Assembly: GCA_032716605.1 (NCBI GenBank)
Contig: CM064501.1
Coordinates: forward strand, 23,501,171 to 23,565,170
Reading direction: 5' to 3'
DNA length: 64,000 nt
DNA from: Paralithodes platypus
Taxonomy: Eukaryota > Arthropoda > Malacostraca > Decapoda > Lithodidae
Shown: piece by piece, positions 63,700 through 64,000 of the stretch
How the letters are laid out: every line of letters begins with the position of its first letter
Position numbering within the stretch: the stretch's first letter is position 1
Position numbers and translations under genes: made by a program
Notes under the pieces: model-generated
What the model was told of the DNA's origin: nothing
Database searches by the model: none
The model's input: the letters and a program-made list of their open reading frames with translations, nothing else

Positions 63700-64000
63700 C
63701 TTATAAATTAAAGTTATTTTTAATAGAGACTGTAATACTTTCTTCAGTTACATCTTTTTCTACTCTTCCTATGAACACGTCTGCAAATCTCTTTGCCGCT
63801 TTAAAAGTAGAATCTACACTCTTTTTAGCACCTCTAATACCACCAAAAACCTTACTTCTCTGTTTATTCTCTAAACTTCTCTGATTCCTTGATTGTACCT
63901 TTTGCCAGCCATCTTCAGTGGTATATTGATGGTTTGTTTGTGTATTAGCTACCTTTCCCACAAATTGACGATCTAATCGTCTATCACCGTCTCCTCTGTT
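63700..64000 (-). pseudogene. LINE-X ORF1, C-terminal part (right arm), cut by window end
   Basis: Open on the minus strand from the window edge to the stop at 63701-63703. It includes the in-frame segment 'GWQKVQSRNQRSLENKQRSK' and following residues that are deleted in the left arm. The last five bases of the window (ctgtt) complement the BEL target duplication AACAG. Confidence 0.75.

Overview
The window is eukaryotic, repeat-saturated DNA from an invertebrate animal. The retroelement families, (TA)n and (CA)n microsatellites and dense TTAA-flanked MITEs suggest an arthropod, most likely a decapod crustacean; that taxonomic guess is inference from repeat content only. I see no conserved multi-exon host gene, tRNA, rRNA or CRISPR array. 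The only compact, intact host-like reading frames are two mirror-image copies of a cold-shock-domain protein.

Layout. Positions 1-8892 are a mosaic of decayed repeats: a BEL/Pao reverse transcriptase fragment, a 30-bp minisatellite, several MITEs, microsatellites and a LINE 3' fragment. From 8893 an old two-ORF LINE (here LINE-X) begins, and nearly everything up to 35704 is a stack of insertions inside it. A BEL/Pao retrotransposon (9955-21195, TSD AACAG) splits its ORF1. That element's 5' LTR is itself split by a 3.95-kb insertion (10069-14015) carrying an AGGTCA-rich array and two MITEs. LINE-X ORF2 is split by two abutting TTAA MITEs, one of which received a 4-kb DNA-transposon-like element with long terminal inverted repeats (22767-32750). 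That element was in turn hit by a nearly intact CR1/L2-like LINE (22813-28816), whose ORF2 contains a TTAA MITE (26913-27406).

The dominant structure is a giant imperfect palindrome. Left arm 21196-44012 and right arm 44138-64000 are inverted copies around a 125-bp spacer (44013-44137). The right arm runs off the window, so the true arm length is unknown. The arms look highly similar by eye but differ by clean insertions: the CR1/L2 LINE only in the left arm, and a truncated LINE tail, a 639-bp TTAA MITE and a 1.8-kb solo-LTR-like insertion only in the right. Each arm therefore acts as the empty-site control for the other. Tail-to-tail cold-shock-domain ORFs sit either side of the centre, and the spacer plus flanks hold what looks like the missing C-terminal part of that gene.

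Most notable candidates: (1) the 4-kb element with about 440-bp TIRs, 3-bp TTA/TAA target duplication and a roughly 1,100-codon protein with C/H zinc-finger-like clusters and a FEN/XPG (PIN-like) nuclease motif pattern, a possible undescribed class of DNA transposon; (2) a BEL/Pao retrotransposon with an extra SGNH/GDSL-hydrolase ORF between its 5' LTR and gag, bracketed by 40-bp direct repeats; (3) the palindrome and its fold-back centre. Similarity statements are by-eye readings; no searches were run.
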